Source: Chimonanthus salicifolius
Taxonomy: Eukaryota; Streptophyta; Magnoliopsida; Laurales; Calycanthaceae
NCBI GenBank assembly: GCA_013350335.1
Contig: CM023537.1
Coordinates: forward strand, 44,266,111-44,330,110
Direction of reading: 5' to 3'
DNA length: 64,000 nucleotides
The notes under the pieces were generated by a model. It made no database searches and was not told where the DNA came from. It saw only the letters and a list, made by a program, of their open reading frames with translations. The position numbers and the translations under genes were made by a program. Shown one piece after another: positions 10,581 through 21,990 of this stretch (positions are counted from its first letter, which is position 1; each line of letters starts with the position of its first letter).

Positions 10581-13090
10581 GAATCTTGAGAAAATCTATG
10601 AATAAAAGCATTGGGTTTGAATTCCAAACTCTAGTCCATCGCTCTCAGTCTCTTGTTGTTGTTCTTCTTCTCCAAACTTTTGTTTCTGCTTTATTTTCTG
10701 TGAAACTGCAACTTCTGGAAACTCAAAACCAAAGTCCAGAAAGCTTATTTTATGTTGATTTTCTCATAATTTTTCTGAAGCAACTAGTAAGTCTTCCTAC
10801 CCATTTAATATTTTTAGATTGTCTCTAAGAGGAATCTATGGTTAAAATTTCATAGGAAAATTCCTTACAGGATTGTTCTGGAAAAATCAAAGAATAATGT
10901 GTTTGACACTTCGACAGTTAGTGGAGGATTGACCCCTTCGTTCGACTGGTCGACCAGTCTGGTGAATTTTGGGGTAATTATGAATACTGCCAGGGATAGA
11001 ATCATATTTTTTGCAAAATTTTCAAAAATTGAAAATTATATTGTTGTAACTTAAAATTCATGGATTTGACCACTTTCATGTTTATTTTAAGTCTTTTGAT
11101 GTTTAAATACAGTGTAACTTAATAAATGTTTTCAAAAATTTTATCCCGCTCCAAATTTACGTGTTATGCTTTCAATTTGGACTGGGGGAACTGTTATTAT
11201 TTTCTATTTACTATTTACGGTATACTACTTACTGTTTAATGCTTTCTTTTCCCCTTTATTGGTTGGGCCAGTCTCAATACGCCGCGGTAACAATCACCCG
11301 TTGATAATATGAGACGAGCACTGAATTTTAGTTCTATGTGTTTTGTATGCCGACTCTTCTTAAAACGCCATGTACTCGGTGTTATTTTACTTTCTTGACT
11401 TTTTGGTCATTTTTTACTATGCAATTGGAAGCCGTTGCGCGAATTGATTTCTCGATTAATTAAAAGGTTAAAACAGAGAAAATATGAAAAGATAATATAT
11501 TTATGTTATCATGTATCGAATACTGTATTTACTTGATTTTAACACTTTTACAGTTCGTCAAATACACTCGCCAATTTATGGTTCAACCATACTATGTTTA
11601 TTAAAATGCATTGTACTTTGTATTTAAATTCTAAATTCTCTTATCATTAGTCCTAGGGCAATGAGTGGATGTCCATGGTTATTGTACTGACGAAAAATAT
11701 GTGAACGGGACCAGAATACGATACCGACACTATTCTGACGTAACGGGATGAGATAGATGTTTCTATATATGAAACGTGAACATGAAGGTGTACAGGATGT
11801 CGAGGCCTAGCCATCCTGAAATGAAGTACGGAATCCAATCATGTGCCTAGAGGCTAACTGGTTTATCACTTGGAGATCTTGAGATAGATCAGTTTCTAGC
11901 CGTTCCGATTGGAATACACGTATTTGTACGTATAACGGTGTGTTGCAGGAACTATACCTTTACACGATAAACAGTGAGTAAAGGGTAGACGTACCCGACT
12001 AGAGAGGACAGTAACAAATGCAATTCTCTTACATTTGTTTTAATTTTCAATTATCGTATATGGTGGATTACTACCAGTTGATCGATTTTTATCTGTACTT
12101 ACTTTTCAGGATAGTACAGTTAAATACAAATTGTTGGTTTATTGTGATTCTATACGAGAAGGCTTAAGAATCCATGCTAGCAGAGTAAGAGTGTAATTGT
12201 GATCATACAAGATATATTGTGGGTTGAACGGTTATTTAATCCATACATTGAGGTGCATTTGGCTGATGTACTGTGCATAACTTAGTGTGAGCACTTGGTT
12301 TGTGAAAGACCAAAGTGTAAGGTGTACATACGGACTTGGTGAAGCACTGAGCATGAATTTTTCAGCGGTGTAGACATGTATTCGCGGCTTAGTGTACCGT
12401 TGACGTTGAACGACGGGGGTATTGTTTTAGGAGGAAGAAAGAGCATGCATTGTAGATTGACTATGCTAGACATTGTTCTCATAGAAAAGCTACATGATTT
12501 TTGAGTGTATAAAGTGTTAAATGATAACATATTATAAAATGATAATATGCTTTATTATCTATTATTTTCTCTTCACTAGGTTGTGTTAGCTCACATCCCT
12601 TACGTTACAAGGAACCCGGATGGAGAATGACTTGAAGGTCCACAACTGTAGTAGGGGCGGAAGCCCTCTTTGTTAATTTTCCCCGCTGTTGGGAATTCTC
12701 TATTTCTATTTTTTACATATTGTATGTATGAACATGGTATTCAATAAACCCTTACGTGTCCAGTTGAGACACAGTAGACATGTAATAAGACTTCTACGTT
12801 TCTTATGTGCGATTCTGATGGGTATATATTAGTTGGTGGTGAATGTTGGGTAGAGCATGTGTGACATTTATTACTTGGACTGCAAAGGAACGAATCAAAA
12901 TGTTAGATTGCATTGTGACCAGTAGTGTGTGTCCACATACCGCGGTGTTAGTTGGGTTCTGCCAAAGATTTGGTTTTTAAGTAGGACCAATGTGACCCCT
13001 CCATCTGCCTAGCAACTTAACCGACCGTGTGATGGCTAGGTTCGAGGCTGTCAAATGCTATGTCCAAACTTCGTATCAGATAAAAGATCA
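10580..13090 (+). mobile_element. Degenerate gypsy LTR remnant P
   Basis: Assigned from three landmarks in plus sense: GTAAGT at 10797, a perfect 14-bp palindrome ACTGGTCGACCAGT at 10945-10958, and CTTCACTAGG..TTAGCTCACATCCC at 12571-12598, which matches the conserved hairpin/acceptor block of other gypsy LTRs. No protein similarity was seen. Ends are approximate. Confidence 0.4.
10945..10958. repeat. Perfect 14-bp palindrome
   Basis: ACTGGTCGACCAGT, self-complementary over its whole length, shortly after the donor-like GTAAGT at 10797. Confidence 0.85.
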
Positions 13091-13245
13091 AATCCAAGTT
13101 GAGTTGTTTATTCCGCAATTGTAGATGCTCAGTTTTTTTTTAAAAAAAATTAGTCCATGCCTTCGGAGGCCCTGACAGGAAGGGGCGTGACCGGTATAGG
13201 CTTAGAAGGCTTGAGAACATAAGGAATTAACCGAAGTGCTCTCTG

Positions 13246-13510
13246 TTTACCGAGATCTCAGTACATAGTCTGAGGTCTCGAAACAGGATCGAGGTCTTAG
13301 AAAAAAGTCTGAGGTCATGTGTATCTAAGAACAACAAGATTTTACAAAGGCCCTTAGAGCTCTTTATTTTCCGAGATCTCGATACAAGGCCGAGGTCTCG
13401 ATAAAGTCTACCGAGGTCTCGGTGATTTGAGACTAAGAATTTTTAACAGAACCTGAGCAGAGTTCCCAGAGGACTCTCTGTTGTCAGAGGTCTCGGTAAG
13501 CTGAGACCAG
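13246..13510 (+). repeat. Scattered palindromic CCGAGRTCTCGG motifs
   Basis: At least six copies or near copies (about 13248, 13270, 13372, 13399, 13421, 13487). CGAGATCTCG at 13372-13381 is perfectly self-complementary. Spacing is irregular, as in the other LTR palindrome clusters. Confidence 0.7.
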
Positions 13511-13639
13511 ATTTTGTTCAGGAGGCTGTAAATGGAATGGTTGTATGCACTTGCATGTTGTAGCCTTACTTTCGGGGTTGGATTTAATGCGTCCGATGCT
13601 TAGTGAGGACCCTCGGTGAGGCTCAGCTTAGAACCTCGA

Positions 13640-13860
13640 ACGAGGGATATGACTTGGTACTAGATCCACGTATGGACAATGGGATATGACTTCGTTGTTT
13701 CCGTCGAAATAATGGGATGTGGCTTAGTGATAAATCCCGGTATGATGTGATCAGATATGACTTAGTGATAAATCCCTGTATTATTTGATGGGTATGACAT
13801 TGGTGATAAATACTCGTATGATTTGATGGGATATGACTTAGTGATAAATCCCTGTATAGA
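13640..13860 (+). repeat. Imperfect tandem repeat, about 50 bp x 4-5
   Basis: Units contain GGGATATGACTTAGTGATAA followed by ATCCCTGTAT and GATTTGATG, with decay between copies. The antisense open frame over it is low-complexity and is not taken as a gene. Confidence 0.75.
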
Positions 13861-14309
13861 ACACATGTTGATAGACAGTGTTCTTGGAAAATTATCCTAG
13901 GGTGAAAATGGGTCATAGAATAGTAACTATGCATAATTACACCATTACCTGCATGTTATAGAATCTAACTTACATTTTGAGTTCTCTTCACTAAGCAAGT
14001 TTCTCACGTCCCTTAGGATGCAGGGTTTGAACCTAAGGAGGGAGCTGAGGAACCCTTGGTGACTCGTTAGAAGATAAATAAAATTGGATAGTATGTGTTT
14101 TATTATGGGTTGTAATAAACGTGCCTCATGTGGCACGATAACTTTAGATATGTATAAACCACTATGACTCTACTTGCTACTCTGATGTAATATATTAATG
14201 TGTTATGTGATGTATTATAATTTCCATTGAGTATGGAGACTTATGGTACACGTGTGAGTCCATAAACAGTGAACATGCGTGACATTTTTGTTGGACCGGG
14301 GTTGGCTTG

Positions 14310-16916
14310 TGTTGATGATATAAAAAGCGTTAAATTTATTTTATCTCACAAGCGTATGAACTATTTATATTATAGAGTTATGAGTGCAAGATCGATCCCA
14401 TAGAGAACAAATATAATTAGTATTTATATATGTGTAAACTCAAATATATGAATTTGAAAAGTTATGTTTTTTAAAAATTTAGATCTTAAATTAACCTCAC
14501 CTTAGGAAATCACTTCTATTCTTATAAATTTAATTCCAAGTTAAAAAATCTTAATTTTAATAAATAGATCCAATCATTAGAACATTAATTAAATAAAATT
14601 AAGATAATGGATCAATTTAGAATTTATAAACAATCTCACACACAATATTAAGATGGCAAAATTAAATCCAATTAGATTAAGTCTCAATCTAGTTAACACA
14701 TATGTTAGAGAGGTGGTTTTAAACAAAATAATTAAAATACATGACACAAGAATTAAAGAATGGAAAACAATTATTATAATATAGTATACATGCAAAATAA
14801 AATAAAGCAGACATTGAAAATAAATTGACAATAAAAATAAATGACATAAAGTAAAAGTGCATAATTGAAAAGGTGGTTATTGGAATAGATCCTTCATTAT
14901 GGAAAGTAAATAAATAATAGCAAAACCTAGAGCTGAAATTCATGTAAAAATCCATCATTCGATTCATGTTCATCTTTAAAATCAAGACTTATAAAATTTA
15001 ATTTAAGAAATCGGGCCTTAGTAACTTAGATTCAACACTTACAACCTAAGTTTAACTATTTCACGTCCAATTTAATAAAGCAAAATTCATAAACTTAAAA
15101 TCGATTCAAAAGAATCATTAATGAACTCCGAAAATTGGATATTTCAGGATCCTAAAGGAACGTCTTACTATTATTTGATGAAATAATTAATACAGACATT
15201 CATAAATTGAGTACAGGATAAACAAAATGGAGATGAAAATGTACAACTCTTACTTGTAAAATCGTGTGGGGACTCCTACCTTCTTGTCTCTTGATCTTTT
15301 CTCCTCAGCCTAGGTCCTCTTGTGGTCCAGGTCAAATTCGAGTATGGCTATGAGCTGTTGGGGTATTTATAGGACTCAAGGACTGAATGGAGGGTGGAGA
15401 TTAAATCTTGTTTTAAGTTGGAAAATGGATGGCATGGATTGGATCTGACCTATGGTGAATGGATGGGATTAAAGATAGAAAATCTATGGTTGCTATAGGG
15501 TATACATGAACTCTGGGATAATGGTTTGGTGGCTAAGTAAACGTGGAGAGAAGATAGGAATTGGAGAAAAAATTGGGATTTGGATTTGCTATGGTCGAAT
15601 TTGTCTATGAATGATTAGGTTTTGGTTGTGCAATGAATGGCTAGGATTAAATGTTAATAAGGATGGATGGATGAGATGATGGAGGGTTGACCTAGTGAAA
15701 TTCGAATGGATCTAGATGGGATTGTGCAAAATCGTGTGTGACATGGAATGAAGGTGGAAAAATCGAATGCGATGAGATGAAATAGGAGAAAATTGTGTAT
15801 CGTTTATTTTTGTTGGATTGGATTGGGAGACAAGATAGGATCTAGGCGAGGTGGATGGATTGGAGAGGAATTCTAGGAAGATCCATGCGTATGAAGGCTT
15901 CTAAGTTTGTGATTTTCGTGTGATGCATAGTAGCTATGCACATGGGGTGCTAAAATATAGGGTTTTGCACTAAATCTAGGGTTTATGAATGGATGGCTAT
16001 GATTGATTGGCCTAGATCTAATGGCTTTAATAGGTGATGGGTGATCTAAATGGATGGATGATCATAATCCTAAGGTTAATCTAAATGATGGATGGATTGA
16101 ATGACCTAGATCTTAACATGATGCATGTATAGTTTGGATTTGATAGGTGGCTCTAAGGTTTCCTATGTTTAGTGATATGAAATGAATGGTGTGGATGAAA
16201 TGCATGAGATGAATGGTTTAGATTACATGATTTGGCTAATGAATGGTGTGGATGAAAATGAATGGTGTATGGAGAGGATGGGTTATTGGATCTTGGGCTT
16301 ATGTGGATTTTGGACTTACAAAACTCGAATATGAGTCATGGAGCATTGGATCTTGAGTTTGTCTTGGACTTCTTGGACTGAAGTATGGGCTTGGGCTTGC
16401 TGGACTTGGATTCACATTGGCTTGGCCCATTTGAAGTGGATCGCTGGCCCATGGATCTTAATTTCAAAGTCTTGGCCTTCTTTAATTGTAGAGTTCTATT
16501 TCATTGGAATTAAATTATTAATTGCCCACTTAAAAATCTAAGTATTGAATTAATCCAAATATCATAAATGGATCTAGATTAATCAATTTGCATTTGAAAA
16601 TCCTAATAAGTGGTATGAATTAATTATAAAATTCCAAACCTTGCATTTTAAGCTCACTTCCGACAATTATCCACTGATTTATGACTTTTTCCTATATTTT
16701 CCAAATTTATCTACAAAACTAGAAAATCATATTAAATGCATCTTATATTTACAAAATAAAGACTAACTAATCCAATATTGAAGGGTAAAAATGTAATTTT
16801 TCTAGACTCAACAGCTTGCTTGAGGACCCATGGACTTCAGTAGAATTTAGTTAAGAATTGTAAAAAAAATAAAAAATAGTCGCATTCTAGGCCCACATCC
16901 GGGTCGAGGTGTGACA
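14310..16916 (-). mobile_element. LTR-like segment T (probable gypsy)
   Basis: The right end (16916) reads GGTCGAGGTGTGACA, so on minus it starts TGTCACACCTCGACC. A minus-strand TATA box (15364-15371) is followed by a short exon-like stretch and a donor-like AAG|GTAGGAG at 15279. The left part near 14.32-14.42 kb reads in minus GGGATCGATCTTGCACTC, wording I associate with Athila/Tat-type 5' leaders. The left boundary is uncertain (TGTTGATGAT at 14310). No TSD was found for CTCTT at 16917-16921. Confidence 0.45.
15364..15371 (-). promoter_or_regulatory. TATA box of LTR segment T
   Basis: TATAAATA on the minus strand within CCTATAAATACCCC, a good plant TATA context, about 85 bp upstream of the donor-like site at 15279. 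Confidence 0.55.
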
Positions 16917-16927
16917 CTCTTGAATTT

Positions 16928-17701
16928 TCAGGTGATCAAGACTAAGTCTTCATTATCATTCTCACTATCTTTTCCTTCTTCATGATCAATATTGATCTCT
17001 TTAGGTGATGCTTTGAATGCAATGGACTTCTTTTCTTTAGCAAGTTCCTTCTGACCATTCATGGTGATCTCATGGGTCATGAGAGATTCCAAGAGCTCAT
17101 CAAGTCCCAATTTGGTGAGGCCTTTGCTTCTACTATTACAGTTGACTTAGCATCCCAAGAATCTGGCAAAGATCTAAGAATTTTGGTAACATTTTCTTCG
17201 TTAGAATAGGTCTTGCCAAGAGCATGAAGTTCATTATAATTTTAGTGAATCTAGTGAACATGGAAGTGATAGACTCATTTGGTTCCATAATGAACAATTC
17301 ATATGAATGGACAAGCCTATTGATTTTTTATTTCTTTACTTGATTTGTGCCTTCACAGTTCACTTCAAGTTTATTCAAAATTTCTTTGGCCGATTTGTAT
17401 GAGGATCATTTATTGAATTCATTTCGGTCAAGAGAACAAAATAGAATGTTCATGCTTGAGAGTTAAATTGATTAAGCCTATGATCACTCTCATCCCAAAG
17501 CTCTTTGGGTTTGGGAGTAACGCCAACTAATCCTTTTGGGACAAGTGGCCCATTTTCAATAGCTTCTCGTATATGATGGTCCATTGATTGCAAGAAAAGT
17601 CGCATCCTAGTTTTCCAAAAATTGTAATCACTTTCATTAAAAAACGGAGGTCTATTAATGGAACAACTTTCACCATAAGAAATTCCCCCAAACTTTGCCA
17701 T
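16928..17701 (-). pseudogene. gag: Ty1-copia gag fragment (broken)
   Basis: The N-terminal 83 codons (17701-17450) read MAKFGGISYGESCSINRPPF and continue with the FW-containing motif SDYNFWKTRMRLFLQSMD and LWDESD, typical of the plant copia gag (UBN2/DUF4219) N-terminus. A stop follows at 17450. Further out-of-frame similarity continues downstream, and 17110-16928 carries SLMTHEITMNGQ and KKSIAFKASPKE, the usual end of the gag UBN2 region. The protein would package retrotransposon RNA. Stop codon, frameshift and abrupt truncation at the 16916/16917 junction make it non-functional; zinc knuckle and pol are absent. Confidence 0.8.
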
Positions 17702-17740
17702 TCGATCGATTTCTCAAATGGTTAAGTTTTCTAGAGAATT

Positions 17741-17757
17741 CGACCTTTGATACCAAT
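17741..17757 (-). promoter_or_regulatory. Primer-binding site of the broken copia element
   Basis: Directly after the LTR end on minus: ATTGGTATCAAAGGTCG, close to the complement of the initiator-Met tRNA 3' end. It fixes the element's orientation as minus. Confidence 0.7.
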
Positions 17758-18310
17758 TGTTGCCCAGACATTGACCTGAGAGGGGGGTGAATTGGGTCAA
17801 TGCAAATTTTTTGGGTTTTCTTTGATTACACTAATTGGAAAAATAAAGTGTAAATGAGCAAAAGTAAATACAAAAATAGAGAAGAGATAGAGAGATTGAC
17901 TCGAGATTGTTACGAGCTTCGGTGTTCTTGCCCACGTCCTCGCCTCAAGTACACCACTTGAGGATTGAATGCACTATACTTCTTCAAGGGTGGAGAAGAA
18001 ACCTATTACAAAGCTTGTAAAGAACACCTCTTTGATTTTGAAGTTGAAGGCACCCTCCTTCTTCACTAGGGTTACACCAACCCTTTACAAATTTATCTCT
18101 CAAGGAAATGTAGAAGATTACAAGTTTGAAGCACTGGAGTCAGTCTTACAGATTACAAATCAAGCTCACTGAGACTCACTCAAAGATTTGAATAGAAATG
18201 GCTCAATATAAGATTGCAAGAGATTGGGGATTTTGACCTCTAGAATGGATTGAATTGATTGCAAGTGATTCTTAAGTAGTAAAGTGGTGTTGAACCTTCA
18301 TTAAGGCAGG

Positions 18311-18318
18311 TATATATA
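18311..18318 (-). promoter_or_regulatory. TATA box of the copia LTR
   Basis: TATATATA in CTATATATACCTGCC on minus, roughly mid-LTR as expected for U3/R. Confidence 0.5.
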
Positions 18319-18409
18319 GATATTTCAAAATTTTGGCCGTTGGGAGCATTAAGTGAGAGTTTTTGCCCGTTGGAATGCGCATTAAATGCTTAAAACAGTG
18401 ACAAATTCC

Positions 18410-18790
18410 ACCAATCAGTTGACTAGTAGATTGACTCATTGATAATCTAACACTCAGTCGATGAGAAAGTCGACTGAGAGATCATCTGGATTTATCAGAG
18501 GAAGATTTTCAAATATCACGCAGTCATTAGTTGACCAATCACTCGACTGATGGGTCGACTAAATTTTTTAGAGACATTTTTCAATATGTGCACAATCATT
18601 AGTCGATCAAATGGTCGACTGATGGATCGACTGAAATCATCAGAGGTAAATTCAAACATATAATTCGACTAATGGATCGACCGGTACACACATCAGTCGA
18701 CTGATGGATCGACTGTCATTATCAGACACTTAATCATGTTTTTCAACAGTCATCAGTCGACATACCAATCGATTGATGGATTGTTTGACT
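18410..18790 (-). repeat. Reiterated GTCGAC palindromes in the copia LTR
   Basis: About ten copies or near copies of CAGTCGACTGATGG and ATCGACTG, irregularly spaced. The one at 18691-18706 (CATCAGTCGACTGATG) is a perfect 16-bp palindrome. They lie downstream of the TATA box, so would be in the transcript. Confidence 0.85.
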
Positions 18791-19278
18791 GCTCTATATT
18801 TTGCATTTTGATCCTTGGGCCTTTCAGAATGTGTTCATTTTGTCTCCCATGCTTGGTCAATGTATTAAGGACTTATCCAAGATGTTTTCTATAAGAGTGT
18901 TAAGTCATATGGTCCATTAGAGTTTGGGTTGAGCCATGGTATTCAAAACAATGAGTGAGTTTACATTGAAACCTAACACTCATGACTTAAATCTAAAGAC
19001 ACAACCTTGATCTTCAATAAGCTCCACTTAAATCTACAGACACAACCTTGATCTTCAATAAGATCCAGTCTTCTGTTTGAGTCCTCAAGATCCATGAGCC
19101 ATTCGATCTTCACTTTTGTAGGTCTTGATATTCAATACACGTCTTTCTTTAAAAGAATGGACTTTCTTCTCCGTGATACATGTATCATCATGCAATTCTA
19201 ATTGAAATATTAAATGTAAATGTCTTGTCATCATCAAAATTATCTAAATATCCTTAGGTTGGAACCTTGAGGTTAACA

Positions 19279-19462
19279 AAAGATAAATTACGATTTTTTC
19301 CTTCCAACTTCAATGAGTCGGATCATTGAGCTAACAAGCTCGGATTGAGCCAAACTTGGACTTTTTGGAAAGCCCACTCAATAAACTATACAATTAACCA
19401 TTTAGAAATTATTTTTAATGGTCCTAAAACACAGTAGCCTAATTAAGGGACAGGGTATTACA
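19279..19462 (-). mobile_element. W-like LTR, 5' terminal fragment
   Basis: Ends in GGGACAGGGTATTACA (19462). It matches the first about 180 bp (minus sense) of LTR W at 30230-30409, including the GAGTTGGATCATCGAG-type block. It is cut off at 19279 by the copia LTR. Confidence 0.6.
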
Positions 19463-20062
19463 CACCTTCATAGTTTCAAGTTATGGCTTAGAGGCGGGGT
19501 CCGAGCGACTCCTAAGCAAGCGTAGGAGTTTCATTGAATAGATAGCATAAGCTTTGTTTTGTATTTTGATGCATTGTCGTGACTTGTAAACAAAATCATG
19601 TAAAACGTGAACCATGTGAATGTGATGTAGAAACCTAACTTCTTCTGCTTTGAAAATGTGTAGACTTATATTGTTTGATGAACCTAGATATGTATATGTA
19701 TCTATATTTGGAGATGAGATTGTAGAATGAGAATTGTAGAAATGGGAATGTAAATTGTAGACCATGCTTGGTCAAAATGTCTCATTTTCAGGGGATACTT
19801 TGTCGAAATTTCGGTAGAATCCCTGATGACAAGAAGAGAGTAGGAATCTTCGAAAGGTGTCTTGCTCATGCGTACCTACTTAACGGTGAAACGTGAGTAA
19901 AAAAAAATTGCCTTGAAGTTGCATGCTCGTGTGTTGGGATGTGACACCCACATATGTTCGCATCAAAAGTCCTCCATCCCTTAGAATGACATTTTTATAG
20001 AATAGTTATTAGATCTGTAATGCTATACAAAATGGAGTGTTGAACAATGAAAGAAAGATAAA
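19463..20062. other. Non-coding LTR-like flank
   Basis: No gene. CATTTTCAGGGGATAC at 19784-19799 resembles the acceptor block of plus-sense gypsy LTRs, so this is probably another old LTR remnant. The open frame at 19481-19765 has no recognisable features. Confidence 0.35.
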
Positions 20063-20430
20063 TAAATTGTCACGTCCTGATCCAAAACATAGGCACGTGA
20101 TGAGGATAAATCTTTCTTCTTTGCACATCACACGTTGGAAACACACGTGTGCTCACATTACTCAAATGCAAATCTAATAAATGATCTAAATACCATTAAC
20201 ATCTCAAAAGGGATATGAATTTTTTGTCATAAAAGTTATCAACTTTATATAATTTATTACAACATATCCTCAATGAATAAAATGGTAAAATCAACATTAC
20301 TAACTCAAATTAAATAATTGAAATAAACAACTCAATATGTAGGGCGTATAAAACAGCATGATAAACTAAGCTCTTCCTCGGGATCCATCAGACCTAGTCG
20401 GTGCAACATTACTTGAAATTGCAAGGACGT

Positions 20431-20447
20431 GAGTACAAACAATACTC
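20431..20447 (-). other. Conserved pre-acceptor hairpin (LTR V)
   Basis: GAGTA, 7-nt loop, TACTC, in minus context CACTGAGTA..TACTCACGTCC. It lies 363 bp before the LTR end and is followed by an acceptor-like sequence. Confidence 0.6.
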
Positions 20448-20775
20448 AGTGAGGAAATTTGCATGCTACACACCCACGCACCCACATAATAATATAGTAT
20501 GAAATAGAATATAAATAAAACTATGCTATCATGTCATACTATCAATCTCATCAATATAAACACAATGTCCACCCAAGGACACCAATCTCATCAACATGAA
20601 CACAATGTCCACCTAAGGATACCTCTATGAAACGGGTTGTCGATCATCATGATCCCTTGAGGGATATAGGCCACGACTTATAAGTGCGAGATCTCCATAC
20701 AAAATAGATAATTTACCTCACCCTGCATCTCTTCACTACTCTGGTGATTAAGTCAACTCTAAGGTGATCAATATA

Positions 20776-21068
20776 CGACTTACCAAGTTAGTACCGCCTA
20801 AGTAGGGCTCACAAGCATCTAACGCTGTGCAGTCCGTCTTACTAAGTCAGTACCGGCCCTCATATGCTCACGAGTATCTAACCATGCGCAATGCGTCTTA
20901 CTAAGTTAGTACCGCCCGCATAGGCTCACGAGTATCTGACCCTACTCGATCAGTTTTACTAAGTCAGTATTGCCCGCATAGGCTCACAAGTATTTAACCC
21001 TACGCAATGCGTCTTACTAAATCAGTACCGTCCGCATAGGCTCACGAGTATTTGATCTTGCGCGAACT
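20776..21068 (-). repeat. Tandem repeat, about 59 bp x 5 (LTR V)
   Basis: Units start at about 20776, 20835, 20894, 20951 and 21010 and contain CTTACTAAGTCAGTACCG and GGCTCACGAGTAT. The core TACTAAGTCAGTA has 4-bp inverted arms. It lies within the presumed LTR intron. Confidence 0.85.
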
Positions 21069-21990
21069 GTACACCAACTGTACAAAATAGTCGTGAGAAC
21101 GACCTATAACGCGAAGCATGTGAGGGGCTACACTCCTCAACGACAAGCACAAACAACCGTGAGAGCAACCTACAACACGAAACATGATAGGAGCTATACT
21201 TCTCGACGACCACCCTATAGGACCAAGTCTCATAGCCAACGCCACTGCTCCAATAGGGTTCCTTAAACAAAACCATTATCAAGTCACACCAAACTCCTCT
21301 AGGAAGTGGGGACTCATACTAGTGGGGCCCAAACAAGATAAAGGTACATCATCAAGTCCTATAAACTCTTTGGGTCTCATCCCAACACTAGTAATTCTCA
21401 ATATCATCATGCTTATTAACATAATATCACATACTCACGTCCTAGATAACCTCCTAGGCACATATCAATGAATAATTCAAAAATGATCATATTCACAATT
21501 ACATAGGCAACATATATGTCATAATCACATAATTACCATAATTTCACAATGATAGCAGCATAACACATTCCATTACGTTTCATACATTCTGTAACGCCTT
21601 GACTCGGAGGTGGGCCCGGAATGCTACAATTTTTTTTTATTATCCTTTTAATAGCTCCTAATTGGGTTGGATCAATAGTTAGGCCTAGAAACAAATGTCA
21701 CACATGCTATTTACATGTGGACTCAAACATATACCATATGTCTACCCATTTACAAACACATATCATACAAACAAATATTTCTATCATAAAAAGATATCAT
21801 TCATTCATATCAGAGTTGCTAACAGTAACATAGTGGTTCATACATGATTTTAACATAATAAGTACCACATGAAGTACTTTACACAAAATATGGTTCAAAG
21901 GAACCAATAGTCAAAATAAGAATGAAATCCCCCTCCGTTGGAATCATAAGAAGGCACAACAGCTTATCCATCCTAAGTTTGAAATGGAGG

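Larger units (their letters stand above)
13090..14309 (+). mobile_element. Degenerate gypsy LTR remnant Q (3' half)
   Basis: The block CTTCACTAAG..TTTCTCACGTCCCTTAG at 13987-14014 corresponds to the hairpin/acceptor block of LTRs V and W, although the stem itself has decayed. Upstream lie reiterated GAGGTCTCGG motifs and a tandem repeat. No coding sequence was seen. Ends were not identified. Confidence 0.4.
17758..19278 (-). mobile_element. 5' LTR of the broken copia element
   Basis: About 1521 bp, from TGTTGCCCAGAC (17758) to GGTTAACA (19278). On minus it begins TGTTAACCTC and ends GGGCAACA, then the primer site. A TATA box is at 18311-18318. The length matches the LTRs of the gag-only copia element (1516/1518 bp), but the sequence is a different family. 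The second LTR is missing. It interrupts a W-like LTR at 19278/19279. Confidence 0.7.

Noticed and set aside
12666..16916. CTCTT before TGTTAATTTT (12671) as the TSD partner of the LTR end at 16916
   Set aside because: One 5-mer match in several kb is expected by chance, and the sequence around 12671 reads continuously as another LTR remnant.
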